Shown here one piece after another: positions 1-10,198 of a DNA stretch of 64,000 nucleotides. Each line of letters begins with the position of its first letter. Position 1 is the first letter of the stretch. The stretch is from Streptomyces viridochromogenes (GTDB taxonomy: Bacteria > Actinomycetota > Actinomycetes > Streptomycetales > Streptomycetaceae): assembly GCF_001270495.1 (NCBI RefSeq), contig NZ_LGUR01000217.1, positions 5,976-69,975 on the forward strand, written 5' to 3'. The notes beneath the pieces were generated by a model. The model made no database searches, had not been told where the DNA came from, and saw only the letters and a program-made list of their open reading frames with translations. Position numbers and translations under genes: made by a program.

Positions 1-1029
1 TACATGGCGGCCGTCCCGCGCATCTTCGAGAAGGTCTACAACGGGGTCGCCGCCAAGGCCCGCGCGGGCGGCGGCGCCAAGTACAAGATCTTCCAGTGGG
101 CGGCCGAGGTCTCCCGCGAGTACGCCAAGGTCACCCAGGACAACTTCCGGCGCACCGGCACGCACTCCGCGCCCTTCGGTCTCGCCGCCAAGCACAAGGT
201 CGCCGACACACTGGTGTACGCCAAGATCCGCGAGGCCTTCGGCGGCAACCTGCGTGCCTGTGTGTCCGGCAGCGCCGCCCTCTCCCCGGAGATCGGCTAC
301 TTCTTCGCCGGCGCCGGCATCCACATCCTGGAGGGCTACGGCCTCACGGAGTCCTCGGCAGCGTCCTTCGTGAACCCCGGTGAGGCCTACCGCACCGGCA
401 CGGTCGGCAAGCCGCTGCCCGGCACGGAGGTCCGTATCGCCGATGACGGGGAGATCCTGCTGCGGGGCCCCGGCATCATGGAGGGCTACCACGGGCTGCC
501 CGACAAGACCGCCGAGGTGCTGGAGAGCGACGGCTGGTTCCACACCGGTGACATCGGCGAGCTGTCCCCCGACGGGTACCTGCGCATCACCGACCGCAAG
601 AAGGACCTCATCAAGACGTCGGGCGGCAAGTACATCGCGCCGGCCGAGGTCGAGGGGCAGTTCAAGGCGGTGTGCCCGTACGTCTCCAACATCCTGGTGC
701 ACGGCGCCGACCGGAACTTCTGCACGGCGCTGATCGCGCTGGACGAGCCCTCGATTCTGGTGTGGGCCGAGGAGAACGGGCTGGCCGGGAAGTCGTACGC
801 GGAGATCGTGGCCGCGCCGGCCACCGTCGAGATGGTCGACGGCTATGTGAAGCAGCTCAACGCCGGGCTTCAGAAGTGGCAGACGATCAAGAAGTTCCGG
901 TTGCTGCCGCGGGATCTCGATGTGGAGCACGGGGAGATCACGCCGAGTCTGAAGTTGAAGCGGCCGGTTGTGGAGCGGGAGTACAAGGGGCTGATCGAGG
1001 AGATGTACGCCGGTACGCGCGAGGCGTAG
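1..1029 (+). CDS. Long-chain acyl-CoA synthetase (AMP-binding), 5'-truncated
   Basis: This is the C-terminal ~342 residues of an ANL-superfamily long-chain fatty-acid CoA ligase, which activates fatty acids to acyl-CoA via an acyl-adenylate. The reading frame is open from base 1, so the start lies upstream of the window; the ATG at base 4 is probably internal. Diagnostic motifs are visible: GYGLTESSAA (adenylate-binding A5 region), GEILLRGPGIMEGY, DGWFHTGDIGE (A7), ITDRKKDLIKTSGGKYIAP (hinge and A8), and a near-terminal SLKLKR segment carrying the A10-type lysine. Full-length relatives are about 600 residues, so roughly 40% is missing. It converges on the receiver gene. The family assignment is firm; chain-length specificity cannot be read from the sequence. 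Confidence 0.93.
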   Translation, partial: YMAAVPRIFEKVYNGVAAKARAGGGAKYKIFQWAAEVSREYAKVTQDNFRRTGTHSAPFGLAAKHKVADTLVYAKIREAFGGNLRACVSGSAALSPEIGYFFAGAGIHILEGYGLTESSAASFVNPGEAYRTGTVGKPLPGTEVRIADDGEILLRGPGIMEGYHGLPDKTAEVLESDGWFHTGDIGELSPDGYLRITDRKKDLIKTSGGKYIAPAEVEGQFKAVCPYVSNILVHGADRNFCTALIALDEPSILVWAEENGLAGKSYAEIVAAPATVEMVDGYVKQLNAGLQKWQTIKKFRLLPRDLDVEHGEITPSLKLKRPVVEREYKGLIEEMYAGTREA

Positions 1030-1128
1030 CGCCTACTGGGAGGGTGGCGGAGATCTGTGTGCGAGTGCCGGTTCGTTGTGGCTGGTCGCGCAGTTCTCCG
1101 CGCCCCTTTCAGGTCGGGACGCGCGTCC

Positions 1129-1689
1129 CTAACCGACAAGTCGGCGTATCTCGTGGACCCTGGCGCGTAGGTCCGTCAGGTTCAGGGGTGTGTCCTCGGC
1201 GAGCTGGTCCTCCAGGGCCGCCAACTGAGCACTCAGCTGCTTGCTGTGGCAGTGCTCGCGGCTCAGGAGGTGCTCCAACTGCCTGTTCTTGCGGTACAGG
1301 TCCAGGAACACCGAGACCTTCGCGCGTAACACCCATGGATCGAACGGCTTGGTCAGGTAGTCCGCGGCGCCCGTCGCGTAGCCGCGGAAGGCGTAGCCGG
1401 GGTCGTCCTCGACGCCGGTCAGGAAGATGATCGGGACGTCCTTGGTCTGGTCGAGCCGTTTGATGTTCGCGGCGGTCTCGAAGCCGTCCATGCCGGGCAT
1501 CCGGACGTCGAGCAGGACCAGGGCGAAGCGTTGCCGGAGCAGTGCCTTCATCGCCTCCTCGCCTGAACGCGCGCGGACGAGCGGTTCGTTGAGGGACCCC
1601 AGTACGGCCTCCAGCGCGATCAGGTTGTCCTCCATGTCGTCGACCAGGAGGATGCCGGCACGCTCGTCGGTCGTTGCCTCAGCGCTCAT
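1129..1689 (-). CDS. Single-domain response regulator with C-terminal coiled coil
   Basis: A 186-residue CheY-like receiver without a DNA-binding output domain. The acidic pocket (LLVDDMEDN), the phosphoacceptor Asp in LLDVRMPGMDG and the conserved Lys in YLTKPFDP are intact. Residues from about 130 to the end are heptad-like and Leu/Gln/Glu-rich, suggesting a coiled coil for dimerisation or partner binding. It starts 12 bp after the stop of the hybrid kinase on the same strand, so the two are almost certainly co-transcribed and partner each other. The layout (multi-HAMP hybrid kinase plus receiver with a coiled coil) resembles the OsaA/OsaB osmoadaptation pair of Streptomyces. That is an architectural comparison, not an orthology call. 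Confidence 0.9.
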   Translation of the reverse strand: MSAEATTDERAGILLVDDMEDNLIALEAVLGSLNEPLVRARSGEEAMKALLRQRFALVLLDVRMPGMDGFETAANIKRLDQTKDVPIIFLTGVEDDPGYAFRGYATGAADYLTKPFDPWVLRAKVSVFLDLYRKNRQLEHLLSREHCHSKQLSAQLAALEDQLAEDTPLNLTDLRARVHEIRRLVG

Positions 1690-1701
1690 GATGAAGTGGC
1701 C

Positions 1702-4700
1702 TCATTCGGTGATGGTCGGCGGGACCTCTTCCTCTTCGGAAGAGCCCGGTCCCGGTCCTGCGGTGTTGTCCGGCTTCGCGCCCTCGGGGTCCAGGAGGTC
1801 GCAGACGACGGTCAGCAGCTGATCCACGTCCACCGGTTTCGGTACGTAGTCGTGGGCGCCCCGCGCGATGGACTTCTCCCGGTCTCCGGGCATGGCCTTC
1901 GCGGTCAGCGCGACGATGGGCAGGTTCGCCCAGCGCGGGGTGCGGCGGATGGCGGAGATCGTCTCGTATCCGTCCATCTCCGGCATCATGATGTCCATCA
2001 GGACGAGTTCGACGTCCGGGTTGCGCTCCAGGGTCTCGATGCCCTCGCGGCCGTTCTCCGCGTACAGGACCGGCATGCCGACCCGGCCCAGCACATGGGT
2101 GAGCGCGAAGACGTTGCGGATGTCGTCGTCCACTATCAGCACCCGTCGGCCGGGGAGGACCTGGCCCGCCCGGCCCGTCTGCCACGCCTCCAGCTTGGTC
2201 GGCGTCGGCCATGACTCGTCCGCGTCGTGGGCGGCCGGGTACGGCTCGGCCGACAGCTGCTCGGGTACCGGCAGCGGGCGGTTCTCGGACACCGGGCCGG
2301 TGGCGGAGTGGCCGGGGCTGACGACCGGGACGTACAGCGTGAAGGTGGAGCCCTGGCCGGGCTCGCTCTCGGCGACGATACGGCCGCCCAGCAGACCCGC
2401 GATCTCGCGGCTGATGGACAGGCCGAGGCCGGTGCCGCCGTACTTGCGGTTGGTCGTGCCGTCGGCCTGCTGGAACGCCTCGAAGATCACCGGGAGTTTC
2501 TCCGCCGCGATACCGATGCCCGTGTCGGACACCGCGAAGGCGATCACCTCGTCGCTTTCGAGGACGAAGCGGCGTTCGGGATCCTTCATCCGGTTCACGC
2601 GCAGCTCGACCTTGCCCGTCGCGGTGAACTTGATCGCGTTGGAGAGGAGGTTGCGCAGGATCTGCTGGAGGCGCTGCTCGTCCGAGTACATCTCGCGCGG
2701 TACGTCCTCGCCGACCGACACCTCGAAGGCGAGCCCCCGGTCCAGGGTGAGCGGGCGGAACGTGGCGTGGACGTAGTCCAGCAGCTTGATGAGCGGCAGC
2801 TTCTTCGGGCGTACGTCCATCCGGCCCGCCTCGATCTTCGACAGGTCCAGGATGTCGTTGATCAGCTGGAGGAGGTCCGAGCCCGAGCGGTGGATCGTCG
2901 TCGCGAACTGGACCTCCTGGTCGGTGAGATGGCCGTCCGGGTTGTCCGACAGCAGCCTCGCCAGGATCAGCAGTGAGTTCAAAGGCGTCCGCAGCTCGTG
3001 CGACATGTTCGCCAGGAACTCCGACTTGTACTGGGACGACGTCGCCAGCAGCGCCGCCTTCTCCTCCAACTCCGCGTTGGAGCGCTGCAGCTCCGCCTGC
3101 TGCATCTGGAGTTCGTCCGAGCGTTCCTGGAGCTGCATGGCGAGGCGCTGGGACTCGCCGAGCAGGGACTCCGTACGGGAGTTGGCGATGATCGTGTTGA
3201 TCGCGACGGCGATGGTGTTCACGAACTGGTCGAAGAACGCCAGGTGCACATCGGAGAAGCGGGAGAAGGACGCCAGCTCGATCACGCCGAGGAGCTTGTC
3301 CTCGAAGAGGATCGGGATGATGACGACACTGGTGGGGGCCGCCTCGCCGAGCCCGCTGTTGATCTTGATGTAGTCCGGCGGGGCCTCCTCGACGAGGATC
3401 CGCTTCTTCTCGCGGGCCGCCTGCCGGACCAGGCCGTGCACCGGGAGCCCGCCGGTCTCGACGGTCGCGCCCTGCGCCGAGCCGTACCCGGCGATGAACG
3501 CGAGCCCCTTCGCCGGCACGGTCGTCCGAAGCGCGGCGCTCTCCTCGTCCGGGTCGGCCAGGAAGAACGCGCCGTACTGGGCGTTGACCAGCGGCGTCAG
3601 CTCGCGCAGCAGCAGGTCGGCGACCTCCATCAGGTCGCGGTGGCCCTGCATCAGGGCGGCGAGACGGGCCAGGTTGGACTCCAGCCAGTCCTTGGCGCGG
3701 GTCGTCTCGCGCAGGTTGGCCACCATCAGGTTGATGTTGTCCTTCAGCTCGGCGACCTCGCCGCGCGTCTCCACGGTGATCGAGCGGGACATGTCTCCCT
3801 GGGCCACGGCGGAGGCGACCTCGGCGATCGCGCGGACCTGGGTGGTCAGGTTCGACGCCAGCTCGTTCACGTTCGTCGTAAGGCGCTTCCAGGTGCCGTA
3901 CACACCCTCCACCCGAGCCTGGCCGCCGAGCTGGCCCTCGGAGCCCACCTCGCGGGCCACTCGGGTGACCTCGGAGGAGAAGGAGGAGAGGGTGTCGACC
4001 ATCGTGTTGATGGCGGTCTTCAGCTCCAGGATCTCGCCGCGTGCGTCCACGTCGATCTTCTTGGAGAGGTCGCCGTTGGCGACGGCGGTGGTGACCTGGG
4101 CGATGTTCCGCACCTGTGAGGTGAGGTTGTCGGCCATGTAGTTGACGTTGTCGGTCAGGTCCCGCCAGACGCCGGAGACGCCCAGGACCTGTGCCCGGCC
4201 GCCGAGCCGGCCGTCCGTGCCGACCTCGCGGGCGACGCGCGTGACCTCGTCGGCGAAGGCGCGCAGCTGCTGCACCATCGTGTTGACGGTGTCCTTGAGT
4301 TCGAGGATCTCGCCGCGTGCGTCGACGGTGATCTTCTTCGACAGGTCGCCGTTCGCCACGGCCGTCGTCACCTGGGCGATGTTGCGGACCTGGGAAGTCA
4401 GGTTCAGCGCCATGAAGTTGACGTTGTCGGTGAGGTCCTTCCACACGCCGGATACGCCGCGCACCTGAGCCTGACCGCCGAGGTTGCCTTCGGTGCCGAC
4501 CTCGCGGGCGACGCGGGTGACCTCGTCGGCGAAGGCGGAGAGCTGGTCCACCATCGTGTTGATGGTCGACTTGAGTTCGAGGATCTCGCCCTTCGCCTCG
4601 ACCGTGATCTTCTTGCCGAGGTCGCCCTGGGCCACGGCGGTGGAGACGAGGGCGATGTTGCGGACCTGGGAGGTCAGGTTGTCCGCCATGAAGTTGACGT

Positions 4701-5850
4701 TGTCGGTGAGGTCCTTCCAGACGCCACTCACCCCGCGCACCTGAGCCCGGCCGCCGAGGTTGCCTTCGGTGCCGACCTCGCGGGCGACCCGCGTCACCTC
4801 GTCCGCGAAGGCGGAGAGCTGGTCCACCATCGTGTTGATGGTCGACTTCAGTTCCAGGATCTCGCCCTGGGCGTCGACGGTGATCTTCTGACTCAGGTCG
4901 CCGTTGGCCACGGCGGTGGTGACCTGGGCGATGTTGCGGACCTGGGAGGTCAGGTTCGACGCCATGAAGTTGACGTTGTCGGTGAGGTCCTTCCAGACGC
5001 CGGACACGCCTCGCACCTGGGCGCGCCCGCCGAGCTGGCCCTCGGTGCCGACCTCGCGGGCGACCCGCGTCACCTCGTCGGCGAAGGCGGAGAGCTGGTC
5101 GACCATCGTGTTGACGGTCAGTTTGAGTTCGAGGAGCTCGCCGGTCGCCTCGACGGTGACCGTGCGGGTCAGGTCGCCGCGGGCCACCGCCGTGGTCACC
5201 AGGGCGATGTCGCGCACCTGGGCGGTCAGCCGGGACGCCATCGTGTTGACGGCCTCCGTCACGTCCCGCCAGCTTCCCGACAGACCCTGCACCTTGGCCC
5301 GGCCGCCCAGCCGGCCTTCGGTGCCGACCTCGCGGGCGACGCGGGTGACCTCGCCGGTGAACAGGGAGAGCTGGTCGACCATCTTGTTCACGGCCCGGCC
5401 GAGGCGGCGCAGGTCACCGCGTAACTGGCGGCTGCCGTCGTGCAGGTCGACGCGCTGGGTGAGGTCACCGCCGGCCACCGCGTCCAGCACGCGCGTCGCG
5501 TTCGCCGCCGGGGCCACCAAGGCGTCGAGCACATGGTTGACGTCGTTGACGCGGGTCGTCCAGTCACCCTGGCCGGGGCTCGCGGAGAGCCGCTCGTCGA
5601 GCCGGCCGTGCCGCACCAACTCCCGCTTGACCCGCTGCACTTCACGGTTGAAATGCGTGCTGCGGTCCATGATCTGGTTGAAGACAGCCGTCAGCTCGGC
5701 CACCACTCCCTCGCCGGTCTCCGGGAGCCTGCGGAAGTCACCGTCCCGGGCCGCGGTCATCGCGGCGAGCAGCGGGCGTAGTTCCGATGCTCGAATTTGA
5801 CCGTCTTTCTGACCGTCTTCGAGCACACGCGTAGCACGGTTATCACTCAT
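1702..5850 (-). CDS. Cytosolic hybrid histidine kinase with tandem HAMP repeats
   Basis: A 1382-residue sensor kinase. The ATG at 5850 (MSDNRATRV) is preferred, because upstream open frame runs antisense through the phosphatase gene. After a ~160-residue N-terminus with a partial HAMP-like unit come six tandem ~92-residue repeats (about residues 165-720). Each begins VTRVAREVG and carries [13 protein letters not shown] and GEILELK motifs, the HAMP/linker pattern of fungal group III and actinobacterial osmosensing kinases. A GAF-like domain (~760-890), a coiled coil, HisKA with the phospho-His in [12 protein letters not shown] (~950), HATPase_c and a C-terminal receiver (Asp in [13 protein letters not shown], ~1282) follow. 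No membrane segment is visible, so it should sense intracellular cues. Output probably goes to the receiver gene just downstream. Confidence 0.93.
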   Translation of the reverse strand: MSDNRATRVLEDGQKDGQIRASELRPLLAAMTAARDGDFRRLPETGEGVVAELTAVFNQIMDRSTHFNREVQRVKRELVRHGRLDERLSASPGQGDWTTRVNDVNHVLDALVAPAANATRVLDAVAGGDLTQRVDLHDGSRQLRGDLRRLGRAVNKMVDQLSLFTGEVTRVAREVGTEGRLGGRAKVQGLSGSWRDVTEAVNTMASRLTAQVRDIALVTTAVARGDLTRTVTVEATGELLELKLTVNTMVDQLSAFADEVTRVAREVGTEGQLGGRAQVRGVSGVWKDLTDNVNFMASNLTSQVRNIAQVTTAVANGDLSQKITVDAQGEILELKSTINTMVDQLSAFADEVTRVAREVGTEGNLGGRAQVRGVSGVWKDLTDNVNFMADNLTSQVRNIALVSTAVAQGDLGKKITVEAKGEILELKSTINTMVDQLSAFADEVTRVAREVGTEGNLGGQAQVRGVSGVWKDLTDNVNFMALNLTSQVRNIAQVTTAVANGDLSKKITVDARGEILELKDTVNTMVQQLRAFADEVTRVAREVGTDGRLGGRAQVLGVSGVWRDLTDNVNYMADNLTSQVRNIAQVTTAVANGDLSKKIDVDARGEILELKTAINTMVDTLSSFSSEVTRVAREVGSEGQLGGQARVEGVYGTWKRLTTNVNELASNLTTQVRAIAEVASAVAQGDMSRSITVETRGEVAELKDNINLMVANLRETTRAKDWLESNLARLAALMQGHRDLMEVADLLLRELTPLVNAQYGAFFLADPDEESAALRTTVPAKGLAFIAGYGSAQGATVETGGLPVHGLVRQAAREKKRILVEEAPPDYIKINSGLGEAAPTSVVIIPILFEDKLLGVIELASFSRFSDVHLAFFDQFVNTIAVAINTIIANSRTESLLGESQRLAMQLQERSDELQMQQAELQRSNAELEEKAALLATSSQYKSEFLANMSHELRTPLNSLLILARLLSDNPDGHLTDQEVQFATTIHRSGSDLLQLINDILDLSKIEAGRMDVRPKKLPLIKLLDYVHATFRPLTLDRGLAFEVSVGEDVPREMYSDEQRLQQILRNLLSNAIKFTATGKVELRVNRMKDPERRFVLESDEVIAFAVSDTGIGIAAEKLPVIFEAFQQADGTTNRKYGGTGLGLSISREIAGLLGGRIVAESEPGQGSTFTLYVPVVSPGHSATGPVSENRPLPVPEQLSAEPYPAAHDADESWPTPTKLEAWQTGRAGQVLPGRRVLIVDDDIRNVFALTHVLGRVGMPVLYAENGREGIETLERNPDVELVLMDIMMPEMDGYETISAIRRTPRWANLPIVALTAKAMPGDREKSIARGAHDYVPKPVDVDQLLTVVCDLLDPEGAKPDNTAGPGPGSSEEEEVPPTITE

Positions 5851-5952
5851 GGCGGCCCACTTCGGTAACTCGGTGCTTATGGGCGTGGCCAGTCTGTCAC
5901 TCTGTCGGCGTCGTCTGAGGCGTATTCGTCCGAACCGCTCGGGGAGCTGTCC

Positions 5953-7890
5953 ATGGGGGCCATTCCGGCGCAACGGGAGACCGTTACCCGTGCCTCTGGT
6001 GCGCCTGCGCACGGGGGCGTGGGCGCGGAAACCCGCACCACCCTCCCCGGCAGCGCCCTCTCCCCGGGCTCCGCCCGCACCGTCGTGCGCAACGCCCTCA
6101 CCGAATGGGCCGCCTCCGGTCTCCCCGGCACCGAACACCTCACCGACCGGCTCGTCGACGACGCCGTCGTGGTCGTCAGCGAGCTCGTCACCAACGCCGT
6201 CGTGCACGCCGGTACCGATGTCGAACTCACCTGCCGGCTGGAGGACGGGACCGGCGCCCTCGTCGTCGAGGTCCTGGACCACCACCCCTCGCGCGCCCCG
6301 CGCGACGGCGAGATCGAGGCGCCGTACGAGACACCGGAGTACGGGCGCGGCCTGCGGCTGGTGTCCCGGCTCGCCGAGTCCTGGGGCGTCACCTATCGCA
6401 CCGGCTCCAAGACCGTCTGGGCGCGGCTGCCCGCAGAAGACCCCATGGTGGCGGCCAGGGACGACATGGAGGCGTACGCGGAGGAGCGCGCGCTGGAGCG
6501 CGGGCTGCGCGTCGCCGAGATCCTCGCGCCCGAGCCCCAGCGCGCCGAGCGGGATCGGGACTGGCTGAACCGGGGCGCCCTGTCGTTCCTCGCCGAGGCG
6601 TCCGACCTGCTCGCCGGGCAGCTCGATGAGAACCTGGTCGCCGCGCTCGCCGGCCAGCTGATCGTGCCGCGGCTGGCCGACTGGTGCGCGGTGTGGCTGG
6701 AGGACGAGGTCGCCGGGCGGTGGGGATACCCCCGATCGGGTGAGGCCGAGGGCGGCTGGGCGGTGGACGGCACCGCGGGAACCGGCCCCCGGCTGGCCCG
6801 CGTCTGGCACGGCTCCGAGAACCTCATCGAGGAACTCCGCCGCGCCCTGGAGAAGGAGCCCCCGCTTCCGCCCGACACCCACCGCACCGGGCCCGTCGCC
6901 TATCCCTGGCCCGGCGAGGCGCTGGGCGCGCGCGGGGTGCGCGGCACGGCGCTCGCGTACCGCCTGGTCGCCGGCGGCCGCCCGCTGGGCACGCTGGTCA
7001 TCGGGCGGGCCGACCTCATGCGCTTCCCCGACGAGATCACCGGGCTCGTCGAGGACCTCAGCCGCCGGGTGGCCCTCGCCATCGGCGCGGCCCGCCAGTA
7101 CGCCCGCCAGGCCACCATCAGCCGGGTCCTGCAACGCGGACTGCTGCCCGGCGCCGTCGCGGAGATCCCCGGGGTGGCCAGCGCCCTGGTGTACGAGCCG
7201 TGCGACAAGGGCGGCCCGAGCGGCGACTTCTACGACCTCTTCCCGGCCGGCGACGGCCGCTGGTGCTTCGCCATCGGCGACGTCCAGGGCAAGGGCCCCG
7301 AGGCGGCCGTGGTGATCGGCATCGCACGCCCCTGGCTGCGGCTCCTCGCCCGCGAGGGCTACCGCGTCGCCGACGTCCTGGACCGCCTCAACCAGCTCCT
7401 CCTCGACGACGCCACGGAGGCCGCCGACGCCGCCGCCCGAGCCCTCGTCGGCCCGGTCGCCCCCGGCGACGGCCCCCAGACCCGCTTCCTGTCCCTCCTC
7501 TACGGCGAACTCACCCCTTTCGACGGCGGCATCCGCTGCACCCTCGCCTCCGCCGGACATCCGCTCCCCCTGTTGCTGGGCGCGGGCGGCGAGGTCCACA
7601 CGGCCGCGCACCCACAGACCCTCCTCGGGGTCATCGAGGACGCGACGTACACCAGCGAGACCTTCGAGCTGCTCTCCGGCGACACCCTGCTGTGCGTGAC
7701 CGACGGGGTGACCGAGCGGCGCAGCGGCTCCCGCCAGTTCGACGACGGCGACGGCCTCGCGACCGCCCTCGCCGGGTGCTCGGGGCTGAACGCCCAGCTG
7801 ATCGCGGAACGGATCCGGCGGCTGGTGCACGAGTTCAGCGGCCGCCCGCCGGAGGACGATCTGGCGCTGCTGGTGCTGCAGGCCGAGTAG
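5953..7890 (+). CDS. SpoIIE/PP2C phosphatase with N-terminal RsbW-like ATPase and GAF domains
   Basis: A 645-residue three-domain regulator. Residues ~38-160 form an anti-sigma-type HATPase (N-box SELVTNAVVHAG, G-box EYGRGLRLVSRLAE). A GAF-like region follows (~200-385), then a PPM/SpoIIE phosphatase (~415-640) with metal-binding Asp residues in SGDFYD, GDVQGKG, CVTDGVTER and EDDLAL. Such proteins dephosphorylate anti-sigma-factor antagonists and may also bind or phosphorylate them, switching stress sigma factors. There is no STAS domain and no antagonist gene next door, so the partner is encoded elsewhere. It is divergent from the hybrid kinase across 102 bp, which suggests linked stress signalling. 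GGGGAG about 8 nt before the ATG supports the start. Confidence 0.92.
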   Translation: MGAIPAQRETVTRASGAPAHGGVGAETRTTLPGSALSPGSARTVVRNALTEWAASGLPGTEHLTDRLVDDAVVVVSELVTNAVVHAGTDVELTCRLEDGTGALVVEVLDHHPSRAPRDGEIEAPYETPEYGRGLRLVSRLAESWGVTYRTGSKTVWARLPAEDPMVAARDDMEAYAEERALERGLRVAEILAPEPQRAERDRDWLNRGALSFLAEASDLLAGQLDENLVAALAGQLIVPRLADWCAVWLEDEVAGRWGYPRSGEAEGGWAVDGTAGTGPRLARVWHGSENLIEELRRALEKEPPLPPDTHRTGPVAYPWPGEALGARGVRGTALAYRLVAGGRPLGTLVIGRADLMRFPDEITGLVEDLSRRVALAIGAARQYARQATISRVLQRGLLPGAVAEIPGVASALVYEPCDKGGPSGDFYDLFPAGDGRWCFAIGDVQGKGPEAAVVIGIARPWLRLLAREGYRVADVLDRLNQLLLDDATEAADAAARALVGPVAPGDGPQTRFLSLLYGELTPFDGGIRCTLASAGHPLPLLLGAGGEVHTAAHPQTLLGVIEDATYTSETFELLSGDTLLCVTDGVTERRSGSRQFDDGDGLATALAGCSGLNAQLIAERIRRLVHEFSGRPPEDDLALLVLQAE

Positions 7891-7932
7891 CGGGTTCCGG
7901 GGAGTACGCGCGCGTGCTGGACAATGGAACCC

Positions 7933-9165
7933 ATGCCCTCCGCACTCCCCGACGGCGAGCCCGTCCCCGCCGACGGCGCGCTCCCCGCGTCCGCGCTCGC
8001 CGACGCGGCCGCCCGCCCCCTCGGCTTCTACCTGCACGTCCCGTACTGCGCGACCCGCTGCGGCTACTGCGACTTCAACACCTACACGGCGACCGAGCTG
8101 CGCGGCACGGGCGGCGTCCTGGCGTCCCGCGACAACTACGCCGAGACGCTCGTCGACGAGATCCGCCTGGCCCGCAAGGTCCTCGGCGACGACCCGCGCG
8201 AGGTCCGCACGGTCTTCGTCGGCGGCGGTACGCCCACGCTGCTGGCCGCCGACGATCTCGTACGGATGCTGGGGGCGATCCGCGACGAGTTCGGACTGGC
8301 GCCGGACGCGGAGATCACCACGGAGGCGAATCCGGAGTCGGTCGACCCGGCCTATCTGGCCACGCTGCGGCAGGGCGGCTTCAACCGCATCTCCTTCGGC
8401 ATGCAGAGCGCGAAGCAGCACGTACTGAAGATCCTGGACCGCACCCACACCCCCGGCCGCCCCGAGGCATGCGTCGCGGAGGCCCGCGCGGCGGGCTTCG
8501 AGCACGTGAACCTGGACCTGATCTACGGCACACCGGGGGAGTCGGACGACGACTGGCGAGCCTCGCTGGAGGCGGCGATCGGCGCCGGTCCGGACCACGT
8601 GTCGGCGTACGCCCTGATCGTCGAGGAGGGCACCCAGCTGGCCCGCCGGATCCGCCGGGGCGAGGTCCCGATGACGGACGACGACGTCCACGCGGACCGG
8701 TACCTGATCGCCGAGGAGGCGTTCACAGCGGCCGGTTTCGACTGGTACGAGGTCTCCAACTGGGCGACGTCGGAGGCGGCCCGCTGTCTGCACAACGAGC
8801 TGTACTGGCGGGGCGCCGACTGGTGGGGCGCGGGGCCAGGCGCCCACTCGCACGTGGGCGGGGTGCGGTGGTGGAACGTGAAGCATCCGGGCGCGTACGC
8901 GGGGGCGCTGGCGGCGGGGACGTCGCCGGGGGCGGGGCGGGAGCTGCTGTCCGAGGAGGACAGGCGGGTCGAGCGCATCCTGCTGGAGCTGCGGTTGCGG
9001 GAGGGCGTGGCGTTGGAGTTGCTGCGGGAGGACGGGCTGGCGGCGTCGCGCAGGGCCTTGGGGGAAGGGCTGCTTCAGGAGGGGCCGTATGGCGAGGGGC
9101 GTGCGGTGCTGACGCTGCGGGGGCGGTTGCTGGCGGATGCGGTAGTCAGGGATTTGGTGGACTGA
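7933..9165 (+). CDS. hemW: Radical SAM heme chaperone HemW
   Basis: A 410-residue radical SAM protein of the HemW (oxygen-independent coproporphyrinogen III oxidase-like) family, believed to deliver heme to target proteins rather than oxidise coproporphyrinogen. The 4Fe-4S motif is in YCATRCGYCDF (Cys ~38, 42, 45), that is CxxxCxxC. It lacks the fourth cysteine (CxxxCxxCxC) of true HemN. GGGTPTLL and the ANPES SAM-binding segment are present, and the C-terminal HemN domain follows. I chose the ATG at 7933 (MPSALPDGEP), the usual N-terminus in Streptomyces relatives as I recall them; an in-frame ATG at 7924 is possible. Neither has a strong ribosome-binding site. It lies 42 bp after the phosphatase and converges on the DUF3097 gene. 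Confidence 0.93.
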   Translation: MPSALPDGEPVPADGALPASALADAAARPLGFYLHVPYCATRCGYCDFNTYTATELRGTGGVLASRDNYAETLVDEIRLARKVLGDDPREVRTVFVGGGTPTLLAADDLVRMLGAIRDEFGLAPDAEITTEANPESVDPAYLATLRQGGFNRISFGMQSAKQHVLKILDRTHTPGRPEACVAEARAAGFEHVNLDLIYGTPGESDDDWRASLEAAIGAGPDHVSAYALIVEEGTQLARRIRRGEVPMTDDDVHADRYLIAEEAFTAAGFDWYEVSNWATSEAARCLHNELYWRGADWWGAGPGAHSHVGGVRWWNVKHPGAYAGALAAGTSPGAGRELLSEEDRRVERILLELRLREGVALELLREDGLAASRRALGEGLLQEGPYGEGRAVLTLRGRLLADAVVRDLVD

Positions 9166-9340
9166 TCGCTCGGTCAGGTGGATCGGTGCGGAACGTCGGT
9201 TCGGTCCCTAACCTGATTCGTAGGCTGCGCCGTAATTGCACGGTGGCGGAAACCGGAGGGCTGCGGATTCGGAGACCGCGTCCCATTGGAGTATCTGGGG
9301 CTCGAACTGGACACCAGCGAGTTCGGAACCTTCCCCAACG

Positions 9341-10156
9341 TCAGGCCCCACCGCTACCCGTAACGAAGTCGATCAGCTCCTCCACCCGCCCCAACAACTC
9401 GGGCTCCAGGTCCTTGTAAGACCCCACCCGCTTCAGAATCGCCTGCCACACCGCCCCGGTGTTCTCCGCCGGCCACCCCAGCGCCCGGCACACCCCCGTC
9501 TTCCAGTCCTGCCCGTGCGGCACCCGCGGCCAGCCCTCGATCCCGAGGGACGACGGCTTCACCGCCTCCCAGATGTCGATGTACGGGTGGCCCACCACCA
9601 ACGCGTGCTCACTGGTCACCGACTCGGCGATCCGCCACTCCTTCGTGCCCGGCACCAGGTGGTCGACCAGAACCCCCAGCCGCGCATCCGGGCCCGGTGC
9701 GAATTCGGCCACGATCGACGGCAGGTCGTCGACGCCCTCCAGGTACTCCACGACCACGCCCTCGATGCGCAGGTCGTCGCCCCAGACCTTCTCGACCAGC
9801 TCGGCGTCGTGACGGCCCTCGACGTAGATACGGCCGGCGCGGGCCACGCGTGCGCGGGCGCCGGGGACGGCGACCGACCCGGAGGCCGTACGGGTGGGAC
9901 GTACCGGAGCCGTGCCCGACGGGCGTACGAGCGTCACCACCTTGCCCTCCAGCAGGAACCCCCGAGGCTCCAGCGGGAAGACCCGGTGCTTGCCGAAGCG
10001 GTCCTCGAGGGTCACCGTGCCCGCCTCGCAGCGGATCACCGCGCCGCAGAATCCCGTGCCCGGCTCCTCCACCACCAGGCCCGGGTCCGCCGGGACCTCG
10101 GGGACGGGCTTGGGCTTCTTCCAGGGCGGGGTCAGGTCCGGGGAGTACTGGCGCAT
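9341..10156 (-). CDS. DUF3097 family protein
   Basis: A 271-residue actinobacterial protein of the DUF3097 family (N-terminus MRQYSPDLTPPWKKPK). Family members are commonly found beside hemW in Streptomyces; the function is unknown. The sequence shows an N-terminal segment with VTLEDRFGKHRVFPL and a middle TOPRIM-like stretch (GRIYVEGRHDAELVEKVWGD, then VVVEYLEGVDDLPSIV, then LGVLVDHLVPGTKEW). The GRxYVEGxHDAELVEK and LVDH pattern resembles Toprim metal-binding chemistry, but I cannot confirm catalysis. The remainder (PYIDIWEAVKP, WPRVPHGQDWKTG) is family-specific. It is convergent with hemW and followed upstream by a metallo-beta-lactamase-fold gene on the same strand 42 bp away, perhaps one transcript. 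Confidence 0.85.
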   Translation of the reverse strand: MRQYSPDLTPPWKKPKPVPEVPADPGLVVEEPGTGFCGAVIRCEAGTVTLEDRFGKHRVFPLEPRGFLLEGKVVTLVRPSGTAPVRPTRTASGSVAVPGARARVARAGRIYVEGRHDAELVEKVWGDDLRIEGVVVEYLEGVDDLPSIVAEFAPGPDARLGVLVDHLVPGTKEWRIAESVTSEHALVVGHPYIDIWEAVKPSSLGIEGWPRVPHGQDWKTGVCRALGWPAENTGAVWQAILKRVGSYKDLEPELLGRVEELIDFVTGSGGA

Positions 10157-10198
10157 TCGGATGACGATAGGAGAAGCCCGGGCCGCGCGTCCCGCGGA

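Noticed and set aside
1030..1128. Possible terminator or small RNA after the acyl-CoA synthetase
   Set aside because: Only a short GCGCAGTTCTCCGCGCCCCT fragment of the dispersed repeat family is visible; no convincing stem.
3950..5360. 276-bp periodic DNA repeats as a satellite or mobile array
   Set aside because: They are the coding repeats of the HAMP modules in the hybrid kinase, in frame and with synonymous changes.
5851..8886. Continuation of the hybrid-kinase reading frame on the minus strand up to 8886
   Set aside because: It runs antisense to the clearly functional phosphatase and hemW genes, has low-complexity Arg/Gly/Val composition and no domains; the real start at 5850 gives a normal N-terminus.
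9166..9340. Possible small gene between hemW and DUF3097
   Set aside because: No start with ribosome-binding site and recognisable protein; the gap is only 175 bp between convergent genes.
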